DNA from: Bacillota bacterium
Lineage (GTDB): Bacteria > Bacillota > Clostridia > Christensenellales > UMGS416
Direction: 5' to 3'
Assembly: GCA_023410875.1 (NCBI GenBank)
Contig: JAEYPH010000002.1
Coordinates: 1 to 50,835 of the forward strand
DNA: 50,835 nt
Within the stretch, counting starts at the first letter, position 1. Each line of letters starts with the position of its first letter. The translations under genes were made by a program, and so were the position numbers. Shown in pieces: positions 31,694 through 42,005 of this stretch. The notes under the pieces were generated by a model, which made no database searches, had not been told where the DNA came from, and saw only the letters and a program-made list of their open reading frames with translations.

Positions 31694-32732
31694 GATTGCT
31701 CTCGATGGCGTGCATCCAATAAGTGGAGAGCAGTTCCGCGTACAGCCTGGAGCGCTTGTTTTCCCCAGCGTTCATGTGGCCGCCGGCGGTCAGGTAAGTG
31801 TCGCTCTTTTCCATGATCATGTGGGCGGGGAAGCGGCAGCGGCCCTGGTTCGTTCGGTATTGGCGCAAGCACTGTAATGCCGACTGATACCAGTCGGCAT
31901 GTGTCGCGGCGGGAAGATAGGACAGTAAATAGCATGTAAAGACAAGGCTGTACGTATTTTCCTTGTCGGAAGAGTTCCTGGAGAAATCGGCCAGGTGCAG
32001 GTTGCGCAGGATGGATTTGGCGTGGTAGGCGCCCTCCGGGGCGTAGAAATATCCGTATCTTCCTCTGACGCGGCGATGGTCCATGAGCCAATCCACGATG
32101 ACGTCGATGCGCCGGCGGGCGTCGGCGTCCATACGCCCATACATGCCCGCCAGCAGGATATAGTCGTGCACCGACGGCAGTGCGATGTTGCCGTCGGCAT
32201 ATAGACTCGGGTCCAGCAAGTAAGGCTGCCATTCCTTCTTCACGCCGGGATAGCGGGAGCCGTCTACATAGAGGTCGTAGCGCTTCTGCCGGGTGAATCC
32301 GTAAAGGATTGCAATGCGCTTTTCGGCGATGTATCGTACGCCCGGCTGGTCGTGATAGCCCAGCAACGGCAGATAGCAGCAGATCACCGTCTCATAGTCG
32401 TGGTAGGAGTACATCTTTTCGAAGCTCAGCGGCTGCCCATTGAGGTACCCCACGCGTTGGTTCACGAAGTCCAGGATGTACCCCATGGCTGCGTCGAAGG
32501 CCGGGATCGTGCTGTTCAGCCCCAGCATCCAGCATTTGCCCAGTATGGTCTCCAGCCGGTAGTCGTGGCTGCCGTGAATGTTGGTTAGGTCCTTGCTGCG
32601 CGCCCTCTCCTCCAGACGGCCCAGCCAGGAGCGGACTTCAACGTTGTCCAGCAGTTCCGCCGCCAGCGCCGGGTCTCCGGTGAGCCGGTAACGGATGGGG
32701 GCCTGGGCGGTTTCCATGAGCCACTGCAGCAT
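31677..32732 (-). CDS. Alpha-toroid-like protein, paralogue of 2627-3703
   Basis: A 351-residue soluble protein of unknown function, helical and rich in Tyr and His, with no signal peptide. The N-terminal PIRYRLTGDPAL and C-terminal CRFPAHM, TAGGHMNAGE and LLSTYWM parallel the protein at 2627-3703. Similar tails are seen in prenyltransferase/squalene-oxidase-like toroids, but no active site is assigned. ATG at 32732 has GAGG eight bases upstream; an in-frame GTG at 32741 is less favoured. It is convergent and overlapping with the URO-D-like gene. Confidence 0.6.
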   Translation of the reverse strand: MLQWLMETAQAPIRYRLTGDPALAAELLDNVEVRSWLGRLEERARSKDLTNIHGSHDYRLETILGKCWMLGLNSTIPAFDAAMGYILDFVNQRVGYLNGQPLSFEKMYSYHDYETVICCYLPLLGYHDQPGVRYIAEKRIAILYGFTRQKRYDLYVDGSRYPGVKKEWQPYLLDPSLYADGNIALPSVHDYILLAGMYGRMDADARRRIDVIVDWLMDHRRVRGRYGYFYAPEGAYHAKSILRNLHLADFSRNSSDKENTYSLVFTCYLLSYLPAATHADWYQSALQCLRQYRTNQGRCRFPAHMIMEKSDTYLTAGGHMNAGENKRSRLYAELLSTYWMHAIESNLTATR

Positions 32733-32756
32733 ACGCTTCACCTCGGCCTTAGCATA

Positions 32757-33401
32757 TCACATCGATTGTGATACCTGTGTGTCATGTTCGCTCACTGCCT
32801 TTTCCTTTTGCAGCAGCAGCCGCACGCTGAAAGCCAGCAGCGCCGCGGCGACCAGCAGCTGGAACGCCCGCAGCACGGCTGCCGGCAGCCAGCTGCCGCT
32901 CCACGCGCCTATGGCGGCCACAGCGGACAGAAAGACGACGGTGGCGGCCAGCGCCCCTGCGCCAAAGGCCGCCACGCCCCTGCCGGACAGGCCGTCCTGC
33001 GCGATGCGGGCGGAAAACACGCCGGACCAGAACAGGATTGTCAGAGGATTGCTCAGCGTCAGCGCCAGCGCGCCGGCAAAGCCGCCGCGACCGGATGAGG
33101 GAGCCATAGCGGGCAGCAGGCCCAGGCCGAAGGCGGCCAGCGCCGTATCCACCGCGAACAGCGCCAGCACCGCCGCGCCGAACAGGCGCAGCGCTTTGCG
33201 CAGCCGCGGCTTGCGCAGCGCTGTGGCCACGCCGGCGATGGCCAGCGCGATGTACAGCCCATCGGCCAGCGCCACGCCGGCCATGGCCGTCAGCGCAGGC
33301 GCGAAGCCCTGGCCCACAGCGGTGCGCAGCACGAACAGGCACACCGGCCCCACGGCTAGCTGCAGCATCAGCCCGAAGCGGAAGCCTCTTAGCGCGTTCA
33401 T
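32757..33401 (-). CDS. LysE/RhtB-family amino-acid exporter
   Basis: A 214-residue membrane protein with about six helices. Family landmarks are the N-terminal GLMLQLAVGPVCLFVL and TLSNPLTILFWSGVF in the middle. LysE-type proteins export amino acids such as lysine, threonine or homoserine, usually under an Lrp- or LysR-type regulator. The start codon overlaps the Lrp-like gene stop (ATGA), and longer in-frame starts would run through that gene. Substrate unknown. Confidence 0.88.
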   Translation of the reverse strand: MNALRGFRFGLMLQLAVGPVCLFVLRTAVGQGFAPALTAMAGVALADGLYIALAIAGVATALRKPRLRKALRLFGAAVLALFAVDTALAAFGLGLLPAMAPSSGRGGFAGALALTLSNPLTILFWSGVFSARIAQDGLSGRGVAAFGAGALAATVVFLSAVAAIGAWSGSWLPAAVLRAFQLLVAAALLAFSVRLLLQKEKAVSEHDTQVSQSM

Positions 33402-33829
33402 GGCGCATCCTTGATCGTGGCCAGCGCGATGACGGTGTTGGTGCGGGCCACGCCGCGAATGCGCTTGATGTCCCGCAGCAGCCCCTCCAGCTCTTTGGTG
33501 TCGGCGGTGCGGGTCTTGAGCAGATAATCGTATTCCCCGGCAATGTGGTGGCATTCGGCCACGGCATCCAGACGGGTCACCGCGTCGCGGAAGCCGTCCA
33601 CCCACTTGCTGTCGGACAGCAGCACCAGGATGAACGCCATCAGGCCGCGCCCCAGCATCGCCTGATCGAGCCGGGCTGCGTAGCCCAGTATGACGCCGGC
33701 TTCCTCCAGCTTGCGCATGCGCTCGCTGACCGCCGGCACCGAAAGGCTGACCTGCCTTGCGATCTCCGAGGCTGTGGCCCTGCCGTTGGCCTGCAATGCC
33801 TGCAGGATTTGCCGGTCCATTTTGTCCAT
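33398..33829 (-). CDS. Lrp/AsnC-family regulator
   Basis: A 143-residue regulator. The N-terminal helix-turn-helix includes RATASEIARQVSLSVPAVSE (about 19-38). The C-terminal RAM domain (about 65-140) with EYDYLLKTRTADTKELEGL binds amino acids and mediates oligomerisation. It probably controls the downstream exporter and itself. ATG at 33829 is chosen for GAAGGTG upstream. A promoter with an overlapping ATTGTA/TACAAT dyad lies just upstream. Confidence 0.92.
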   Translation of the reverse strand: MDKMDRQILQALQANGRATASEIARQVSLSVPAVSERMRKLEEAGVILGYAARLDQAMLGRGLMAFILVLLSDSKWVDGFRDAVTRLDAVAECHHIAGEYDYLLKTRTADTKELEGLLRDIKRIRGVARTNTVIALATIKDAP

Positions 33830-33848
33830 GCCGCACCTTCTTTTACCC

Positions 33849-33876
33849 ATTGTAAAGGCTGCGTACAATTTGTAAA
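33849..33876 (-). promoter_or_regulatory. Promoter and dyad upstream of the Lrp-LysE pair
   Basis: On the minus strand TTTACA (33876-33871), 16 bases, TACAAT (33854-33849). The inverted repeat ATTGTA-N9-TACAAT (33849-33869) includes the -10 and part of the spacer and may be the autoregulatory Lrp site. Confidence 0.55.
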
Positions 33877-33986
33877 GAAAATTAGCTAGATGGATAAATA
33901 AATAAGGAGCAAGGAACGAAAAGACTAAAAATTTACGGAGGACCGGTCGGGCTTGTGTGACACTTACGAGACAAGAAAACTCCTGT

Positions 33987-34015
33987 TTGCGTTTTTGGCC
34001 GCATTCCGGTATCAT
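33987..34015 (+). promoter_or_regulatory. Promoter of lepA-hemW
   Basis: TTGCGT (33987-33992), 17 bases, TATCAT (34010-34015), 53 bases before the lepA start. Confidence 0.5.
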
Positions 34016-34068
34016 TGTTTGGATAGCGCGCTACCGCGCTCAACAAAGCCTCTGAAAGGATGAACCCA

Positions 34069-35873
<1,805 letters not shown>

Positions 35874-35874
<1 letters not shown>

Positions 35875-37001
35875 TGACCGGGCTGTACCTGCACATCCCC
35901 TTCTGCCGCAGCAAGTGCGCCTATTGCGACTTTCCTTCCTGGGCGGGCCGCGAGGCGCTGGCCGGTCGTGTCGTGGATGCGATGCTGGCTGAGGCTGTGC
36001 TGTGGGCGGCGGAGCGGGGGCGGCTGCGCTTTGACACGGTGTTCATCGGCGGCGGCACGCCCACGGCCATCGACGTGGGCCATCTGGAACGCCTGTTGGG
36101 AGGGCTTCGCCTCCTTTTTGACATCCAACCCATTGAATTTACCGTTGAGGCCAACCCCGGCACAGTGGATGTGGCGGGCTTAAGCCGCCTACGCTCTCTG
36201 GGTACCGATCGATTGAGCTTCGGCGTGCAGGCTGCTCAGGATGCGCTGCTCCGGCGCATCGGCCGCATCCACACCTGGGAGGACTTCCTGCGCGGCGTGC
36301 AGATGGCGCGGGACGCGGGCTTTGCAAACCTGAACGCCGACATGATGACCGGCTTGCCTGGGCAAACCGAGGAAGACGCCCGCGAGACCGCGGAGCGTCT
36401 TGCGGCGCTGGGGCTGCACCATGTGAGCTGCTATGGGCTCAAGCTGGAGGAGGATACACCGCTCTTTCGCTCCGTCCAGGATGGATCGACGACCCTCCCC
36501 GAGGACGACGCTGAGCGCGACCAGTTCCACGCCGCCCGCGCCGTGCTGGAAGCGGCGGGGCTGCAGCGCTATGAAATATCCAATTTTGCCAAGCCTGGCT
36601 TCGAGTGCCGCCACAACCTGATCTACTGGCACAACGGCGATTATCTGGGCCTGGGCTGCGGCGCGGCGTCGCACTTCGGCAGCCATCGCCGCGAGAATGA
36701 GGGCGATCTGGACGCTTACATTGCGGCGGGCGAGAGCGGCCAATGGCCCCCGGCCCAGCGCCACGAGATCGGCGCGGAAGAGGCGGCTTTCGAGACGGCC
36801 ATGCTGGCTCTGCGCCTGCGGGAGGGCTTGGACCTGACCGCCTTTGCCGAGCGGCATGGGTTTGACTTTTTGACGAACAAAGGCAGCGCCGTCCGCTCGC
36901 TGCGGATGCTGGACCTGATCCGGGTGGAGGGCGGCCGGCTGCGATTGACCGACCGGGGCATGGACGTGCAGAATGCCGTGCTGTTGGAGCTGTTGGAGTA
37001 G
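35874..37001 (+). CDS. hemW: HemW-like radical SAM protein
   Basis: A 375-residue radical SAM protein. C11, C15 and C18 in HIPFCRSKCAYCDF bind the 4Fe-4S cluster. The HNLIYWHNGDYLGLGCGAAS segment carries the HNxxYW motif associated with HemW haem chaperones and separates it from HemN, which has a longer N-terminus. The C-terminal HemN-like domain (about 300-375) follows. It is translationally coupled to lepA (TGATG). It likely handles haem rather than oxidising coproporphyrinogen. Confidence 0.92.
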
Positions 37002-37017
37002 GAGCCGCTTCCGGTGC

Positions 37018-37698
37018 TTAGCGCTTGTCCTGCGGCACGTCGGCCTGGTTGTCGTAGCCGTTTTGCTCCCAGTACCCCTCGTAATCCGCGTCGCTGGACA
37101 GCTCGATCCGGTTGACCCATCGGGCCCATTTATAACCCCATTTGTCCTCGGCCACAAAGATGAACGGATAGCCCATCTCCGCCGGCAGGGGCAGGCCGTT
37201 GGCGTCATAGGCCAGCATCCGTTTGTTCTGCAGGATGTCGTCCAGCGGCAGCGATGTCGTGTATCCGTCCACGGCGTGGAAGATGACCGTGTTGGCCTGG
37301 GATTGTATGCCGGCGCTCTTTATGAGGTCTTCCATGAGCACGCCCTTCCACAAAATCGTGGCGTCCCAGCCCTCCACGCAGTGCAGCGTAATGAGCTTGG
37401 TCTGCTGCGGCAGCGCCTTCACGTCCTCATAGCGCAGGCTCTGGGGCGCATCCACGAGGCCGTCGATGGTCAGCCGATAGCCGGTCATGTCCACCTGCTG
37501 GATGCCCTTGATGGAATTGTCCCGGGGGCCGATGGCCGGGTCCAGCTGGGCGCCTTCGTATTGGCGCAGCTCGCCGTCGCGGTAGCGCTCCATCGTGGCG
37601 CCGGAAACGGAATCCGCACCGGACGCGCCGGGGGCGTTTGGCGCGGCGCAGGAGCACAACAGGAACAGCGCCAGCGTGATCCACAAAACTCTTTTCAT
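37018..37698 (-). CDS. Lipoprotein with molybdopterin-oxidoreductase (sulfite-oxidase-like) fold
   Basis: A 226-residue exported lipoprotein. The lipobox is LLCSC (Cys about residue 18). The mature part matches the oxidoreductase molybdopterin-binding domain: LTIDGLVDAP, HCVEGWDATILWKGV with the expected molybdenum-ligand Cys, TTSLPLDDI, PLPAEMGYPFIFVAEDKWGY and WVNRIEL. GGAGAAGG precedes the ATG. It is short, a single domain without the dimerisation domain of sulfite oxidases. No molybdopterin genes lie nearby. The substrate is unknown. Confidence 0.85.
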   Translation of the reverse strand: MKRVLWITLALFLLCSCAAPNAPGASGADSVSGATMERYRDGELRQYEGAQLDPAIGPRDNSIKGIQQVDMTGYRLTIDGLVDAPQSLRYEDVKALPQQTKLITLHCVEGWDATILWKGVLMEDLIKSAGIQSQANTVIFHAVDGYTTSLPLDDILQNKRMLAYDANGLPLPAEMGYPFIFVAEDKWGYKWARWVNRIELSSDADYEGYWEQNGYDNQADVPQDKR

Positions 37699-37880
37699 TG
37701 CCTTCTCCTTCAAACAGTGGTCCATATAAGCTTAGCATAACCACGCGCGCTTTGCATCGTGGGTGGTGCTTTGGCGATTCTTGCAGGATTTCCGGGTGTG
37801 TTGGGGAATTGTAAAGAGAAAGTACAAGTCGTCCAGACCACAGACGATACCACAGCACAGCCCGCGAACCGGAGGTTTTG

Positions 37881-38567
37881 ATGCGCAGCAAGGACATCAT
37901 TCAGGACATCATCGAGCAGATACTGTCCGGCGAACTGGCCCGCGACGCCCGGCTGCCCTCGGAAGCCAAGCTTGCCGAGCAGTATGACGTAAACCGCCAC
38001 ACGATCCGAAAGGCCGTGGACGCGCTGATTGAACGGGGCTATGTACGCAAGCAGCCCTCGGGCCACGCCTATGTGAACCATGACCCATCCAAGTACTCTC
38101 TGAAGCTGGGGTCGCTCTTCGATCTGTACGCCGCCCGCGACATCCGCACCGAAGTGCTGCGCTTTGAGCAGGCGCCGGTGGGGGAGGCTGTGGCCAGCCG
38201 GCTGCGTATCGGCGAAACCGATCCGGTGTGGTCCATCGTGCGCGTACGCTGGGCCATGGGCCGCCCCCATCACATCGAATACACCTATATGCCGGTGGCG
38301 CTGTTCCCCAGCCTGACCCGAAAGGACTGCGAGGCCAGTGTGATGGCCTACATCGAATACACGTTGGAGATGGAGATCAGCCACGGCATCAAAACCATGC
38401 GCGCGGCCATGTTGGATGAGTTTGAGGCTCAGGCGCTGCAGATGAACGCCGGCGATCTGGCGATACAGATTGAGAACGTGGGCTATCTTTCTGACGGGCG
38501 CGTCTACGAGTATTCCATCAACCGCCATCGCAACGATGAGGGGATCACCTATTACGCCAAGCGGTGA
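37881..38567 (+). CDS. GntR-family regulator with UTRA domain (HutC type)
   Basis: A 228-residue regulator. The winged helix-turn-helix (about 1-70) has LPSEAKLAEQYDVNRHTIRK. The UTRA effector-binding domain (about 85-225) has the HIEYTYMP and YEYSINRHR landmarks. HutC-type regulators usually sense sugars, amino sugars or histidine-pathway compounds. The ATG has GGAGG five bases upstream; a TTG directly before it is an alternative. Upstream, TTGTAAAGAGAAAGTACAA and GTCCAGAC (about 37806-37845) are possible operators. No clear target gene is adjacent on this strand; the ROK gene downstream is convergent. Confidence 0.9.
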   Translation: MRSKDIIQDIIEQILSGELARDARLPSEAKLAEQYDVNRHTIRKAVDALIERGYVRKQPSGHAYVNHDPSKYSLKLGSLFDLYAARDIRTEVLRFEQAPVGEAVASRLRIGETDPVWSIVRVRWAMGRPHHIEYTYMPVALFPSLTRKDCEASVMAYIEYTLEMEISHGIKTMRAAMLDEFEAQALQMNAGDLAIQIENVGYLSDGRVYEYSINRHRNDEGITYYAKR

Positions 38568-38594
38568 AACCAGGTACTTGGTTGCCGTCTACGC

Positions 38595-38615
38595 GGCAAG
38601 GGCATAGCCCTTGCC
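38595..38615. repeat. Repeat E copy 1 (palindromic)
   Basis: GGCAAGGGC-ATA-GCCCTTGCC, 9-bp perfect stem. The same palindrome is at 43945-43965. Both lie within 200 bases of a repeat B copy. Confidence 0.6.
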
Positions 38616-38667
38616 CTACAAAAAACAGGTTTGCCATGTTGTTCATATTTTGCTATTTACATATTTG

Positions 38668-38730
38668 TGGCCGAAGGTTTCCAAAGGGCGATCGGAAAGC
38701 CCTTTGGTCGCGCCTCGGGGGGCGCGAAAT
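38668..38730 (+). repeat. Repeat B copy 4 (double hairpin)
   Basis: GTGGCCGAAGGTTTCC, then CCAAAGGGC/GCCCTTTGG. Hairpin two is TCGCGCC/GGCGCGA, with a C-G pair where copies 1 and 2 have T-A. Confidence 0.8.
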
Positions 38731-38751
38731 TCTCGCTTCTCCTAGAACTAG

Positions 38752-39639
38752 CTAAATAATCCCTTTTTCACCCAGCAGCAATGCGTACACCGCTCCCAGC
38801 AGGTTGGCGCTGTTGCGGTGCAGGCACGGGCGAATCAGCGGCAATTGCGGGCAGTATTGGCAGCAGGAGAGCTCCTCCAGCTTGCGCTGCACCTCGGGGC
38901 ACAGCAGTTCCCATTCAGAAATGCCGCCGCCCAACAGAAACACCTCCGGGTCCAGCGTATAGTGCATGGTCAGAATCAGTACTGCCAAGTCGCCCAGCCA
39001 TTGGTCATACAGGCTGGCGGCCACGGGGTCGGCTTCCCGGGCGGCGTGCATTTCGGGCAGCGTCAGCGTGCGGCCGGTCTGGCGCGTATACCTGGCGGCC
39101 GCGCTGATGGGCGACAGGTGGGTGGACAGGCGGTCTTCGTCATGGCTGGCCGTTGGGCAAATGTAGCCCACGTCGCCGCCCAGCAGATGGGCGCCGCGGT
39201 GGATGCGGCCGTTCAGCAGCACGCCGCCGCCCAGACCCGCTCCCAGCACCAGCGCCATGGCGCTGCCGAGACCGCGGGCGTTGCCCTGCCAGTATTCGCC
39301 CAGCACGGCGCAGTTGGCGTCTTGTTCCAGCCACACGGGCACGCCCAGCCGCTGCCGCAGGCTGTAGAAGGGCTGCCCCAGGATAAAATCCACTGTTCGC
39401 GCCGACATGCCCGCCACCGTGCCGGTGGCAGGGTTCACGATGCCCGGTGACGCAAAGGCTACGCCGGCCACCGGGTGCTGCGCGCTGGCTTGGGAGAACT
39501 GCTGCTCGACGGCGGCGGTGAACTCCTCCCAGTCGCTGGGCAGAGGCATCGTGCCCCGGCACAACAATGTGCCGGATTCCTCCACGAGGCCGGTCTTGAT
39601 GCAGGTTCCACCAATGTCTATGCTCAGAAACACTCGCAT
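38752..39639 (-). CDS. ROK-family sugar kinase lacking the zinc motif
   Basis: A 295-residue kinase. The ATP phosphate loop DIGGTCIKTGLVEESG (about residues 8-23) and the catalytic Asp in LEQDANCAVLGEY are present, and GAGLGGGVLLNG is the second phosphate region. The usual ROK zinc module is missing: the GxEIGH histidine is replaced (GGDVGY) and the following CxCGxxGC cysteines are absent. The protein may still phosphorylate a hexose, like zinc-free ROK kinases. It is not a repressor, as it has no helix-turn-helix. It lies 73 bases downstream of the aconitase-family gene. Confidence 0.87.
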   Translation of the reverse strand: MRVFLSIDIGGTCIKTGLVEESGTLLCRGTMPLPSDWEEFTAAVEQQFSQASAQHPVAGVAFASPGIVNPATGTVAGMSARTVDFILGQPFYSLRQRLGVPVWLEQDANCAVLGEYWQGNARGLGSAMALVLGAGLGGGVLLNGRIHRGAHLLGGDVGYICPTASHDEDRLSTHLSPISAAARYTRQTGRTLTLPEMHAAREADPVAASLYDQWLGDLAVLILTMHYTLDPEVFLLGGGISEWELLCPEVQRKLEELSCCQYCPQLPLIRPCLHRNSANLLGAVYALLLGEKGII

Positions 39640-39712
39640 GGCTTACCCTCTGGCGCTGGCGGGACGCCTTTGCCGCCACCGCGCCGCGAACTATGGAGAG
39701 GGGTAATTACTC

Positions 39713-41920
39713 TTACGTTACGGCGTAGTGGTTGATCAGGCAGCCGGCCAGCACGATGGGCCGCTCCGAAGCCGAGAGCGGCAGCCGCAGCGCCACCTGG
39801 CGCCGGGCGCCGTCGGGCTCGATGAGCAGCGCGGTGATGTCCTCGTGCCCGGCCTCCACAGCGGCGCGTATGCCCATGAGAATCAACCGCTGGCCCACAT
39901 GTAAATCCTCAGCGCTCAACAGCGGCAGGATGCCCCAGTTGCACAGGTTGCTGCGGTAGCGCTTGGTCGCGTATTCGCGGGCGATGTTGGCCCAGCCGCC
40001 CAGCACCTTCTGGCAGGAGGCCGCCTGCTCGCGGGCGCTGCCGTCGCCGGGCTTCAGCGCGAACACCGCCGAGCCGATGCCGGTGCTGCCCGGTTGCAGG
40101 TCCAGCCCGGTCTGCTCTCGCAGGTCATTAAGCCACGCGCTCTCACCCTGCAGCCTCTCGGCTTCCAACGCGGCTACTGCCTTGGCGCGGCCCACATAGC
40201 CCGGGTCCTTGCGGCTCAGCGTGAAGCTGGCAAGCTTGTGCGGGTTGGAACGGTAGGAGGAAGTCTCGCCTGAGGGGATCAGCTCGTCGGTCGTCGTTAC
40301 CGGGTCATAGATGGCCGAAGCCACCTCCAGCACCAGGTTGTCCGGCAGCGGCTGCATGGCCGGCCAGTCGGCGATGTTGGGCCCAAAGCGCAGCGGCGCG
40401 TCGGGCTGGGCAGCGCCAAAGCCGTTGTACACGCGGGCGCGATAGGGGCTCTCGTCGTATTGATAGGCCGGTACCTCGGGAACATCCACATCGGTGGCGG
40501 CGGTCAGCCAGCCGCCGTTGGCTGCGGTGGCGGCGATGGAGCGGGCGTCCATCAGCGCAACGCCGGCCACCTGCGCGCCGTCGGGGCGGCTGCCCTCGCG
40601 GTTGGGGAAGTTGCGCGTGGTGTGGCGGATGCTCAAGCCCTGATTGGCAGGCACGTCGCCGGCGCCAAAGCACGGCCCGCAGAAGGCCGTGCGCAGCGTG
40701 GAGCCGCTGGCCAGAAGGCTGGCCAGGCTGCCGGTGCGCATCAGCTCCATCAGCACCGGCTGGCTGCCGGGGTAGGCAGACAGCGCAAAAGCGCCGTTGC
40801 CCACGGACTTGCCTTTGAGGATGGCCGAGGCGATGTACAGATTCTCATAGGTGCCGCCGGCGCACCCGGCGATAACGCCCTGATCCACCCGCAGGCGGCC
40901 GTTCACGAGCTTGCCGGTCAGATCATAGGTCACCGCACCCATGGTGCTGGCGGTCTCGCGCTCCACCATGCGCAGGATGTCGCCGGCGTTGGCGTTGAAT
41001 TCCTCGATGGTCCAGGCGTTGCTGGGGTGGAAGGGCAGCGCGATCATGGGCTGGATCTGCGACAGGTCCACCAGCAGCGCGGCGTCATAGCGGGCTGCCG
41101 GCGCGGGCCGCAGCTCTCTGTAATCCTGCTCGCGGCCGTGGGCGGCCAGGAACTCCCGGGTCTTCTCATCGGTGACCCAGATGGAAGAGAGGCATGTGGT
41201 TTCGGTCGTCATCACGTCGATGCCGTTGCGGAAATCCATGGAAAGCGCCGCCACGCCGGGGCCGGCGAATTCCATGATCTTGTTGTTGACAAAGCCGTTG
41301 GCAAAGGTGGCCTTGATGATGGCCAGCGCCACGTCGTGGGGGCCTACGCCGGGCTGCGGCGCGCCGGTCAGCCACACCAGCACCACCGGCGGGCGGCGCA
41401 CGTCGTAGGTGCGGCCCAACAGCTGCTTTACCAGCTCCGGCCCGCCTTCACCGATGGCCAGCGTGCCCAGTGCGCCGTAGCGGGTGTGGCTGTCGGAGCC
41501 CAGTATCATGCCGCCCACGGCGGCGTACCGTTCGCGCATGTACGTGTGGATCACGGCCATGTGGGCGGGAACATAGACGCCGCCGTATTTCACTGCGGCG
41601 CTCAGGCCGAACAGGTGGTCGTCCTCGTTGATCGTGCCGCCTACGGCGCACAGTGTGTTGTGGCAGTTGGTCAGCACATAGGGCATCGGGAAGTGCGTAA
41701 GCCCGCTGGCCCGCGCCGTCTGCAGTATGCCCACATAGGTGATGTCGTGGCTGGCCATGGCGTCAAAGGTCAGCTTGAGATCGCGGCTGTCGCCATGGTT
41801 GTGGGCGCTCAAAATGCGCCAGGCCATGGTGCCGTCAGCGGCCTCAGGCCTATGGATTGTATCATTTTCCAGCAACTCGGTGCCGTTGAGCAGCGTGACG
41901 GGAGCGTCGATCAATTTCAT
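39713..41920 (-). CDS. Aconitase-family hydratase (YbhJ-like)
   Basis: A 735-residue aconitase-superfamily protein, near the length of E. coli YbhJ. The three cluster cysteines are visible in VIAGCAGGTYENL and FCGPCFGAGD. GSDSHTRYGALGTLAIGEGG is the substrate-binding stretch, and the swivel domain is C-terminal. It should dehydrate/rehydrate a hydroxy-tricarboxylic or related acid; the true substrate is unknown. GAGG precedes the ATG. It has a strong promoter within an inverted repeat (41953-41996). Upstream genes encode a hydroxyacid dehydrogenase and a PHP hydrolase. Confidence 0.85.
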   Translation of the reverse strand: MKLIDAPVTLLNGTELLENDTIHRPEAADGTMAWRILSAHNHGDSRDLKLTFDAMASHDITYVGILQTARASGLTHFPMPYVLTNCHNTLCAVGGTINEDDHLFGLSAAVKYGGVYVPAHMAVIHTYMRERYAAVGGMILGSDSHTRYGALGTLAIGEGGPELVKQLLGRTYDVRRPPVVLVWLTGAPQPGVGPHDVALAIIKATFANGFVNNKIMEFAGPGVAALSMDFRNGIDVMTTETTCLSSIWVTDEKTREFLAAHGREQDYRELRPAPAARYDAALLVDLSQIQPMIALPFHPSNAWTIEEFNANAGDILRMVERETASTMGAVTYDLTGKLVNGRLRVDQGVIAGCAGGTYENLYIASAILKGKSVGNGAFALSAYPGSQPVLMELMRTGSLASLLASGSTLRTAFCGPCFGAGDVPANQGLSIRHTTRNFPNREGSRPDGAQVAGVALMDARSIAATAANGGWLTAATDVDVPEVPAYQYDESPYRARVYNGFGAAQPDAPLRFGPNIADWPAMQPLPDNLVLEVASAIYDPVTTTDELIPSGETSSYRSNPHKLASFTLSRKDPGYVGRAKAVAALEAERLQGESAWLNDLREQTGLDLQPGSTGIGSAVFALKPGDGSAREQAASCQKVLGGWANIAREYATKRYRSNLCNWGILPLLSAEDLHVGQRLILMGIRAAVEAGHEDITALLIEPDGARRQVALRLPLSASERPIVLAGCLINHYAVT

Positions 41921-41952
41921 TCGAGGACCTCGTTTTATTTTACGTTGCGTAT

Positions 41953-41996
41953 ATTATACGTAGATGGACCTATACGGTCAATGCACAGGTCCATCT
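41953..41996 (-). promoter_or_regulatory. Strong promoter inside an inverted repeat, for the hydratase gene
   Basis: On the minus strand TTGACC (41981-41976), 17 bases, TATAAT (41958-41953). AGATGGACCT (41962-41971) and AGGTCCATCT (41987-41996) are perfect 10-base inverted arms flanking the -35 and covering much of the spacer, so a repressor operator is likely. Confidence 0.75.
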
Positions 41997-42005
41997 CTTA
42001 TTTGC

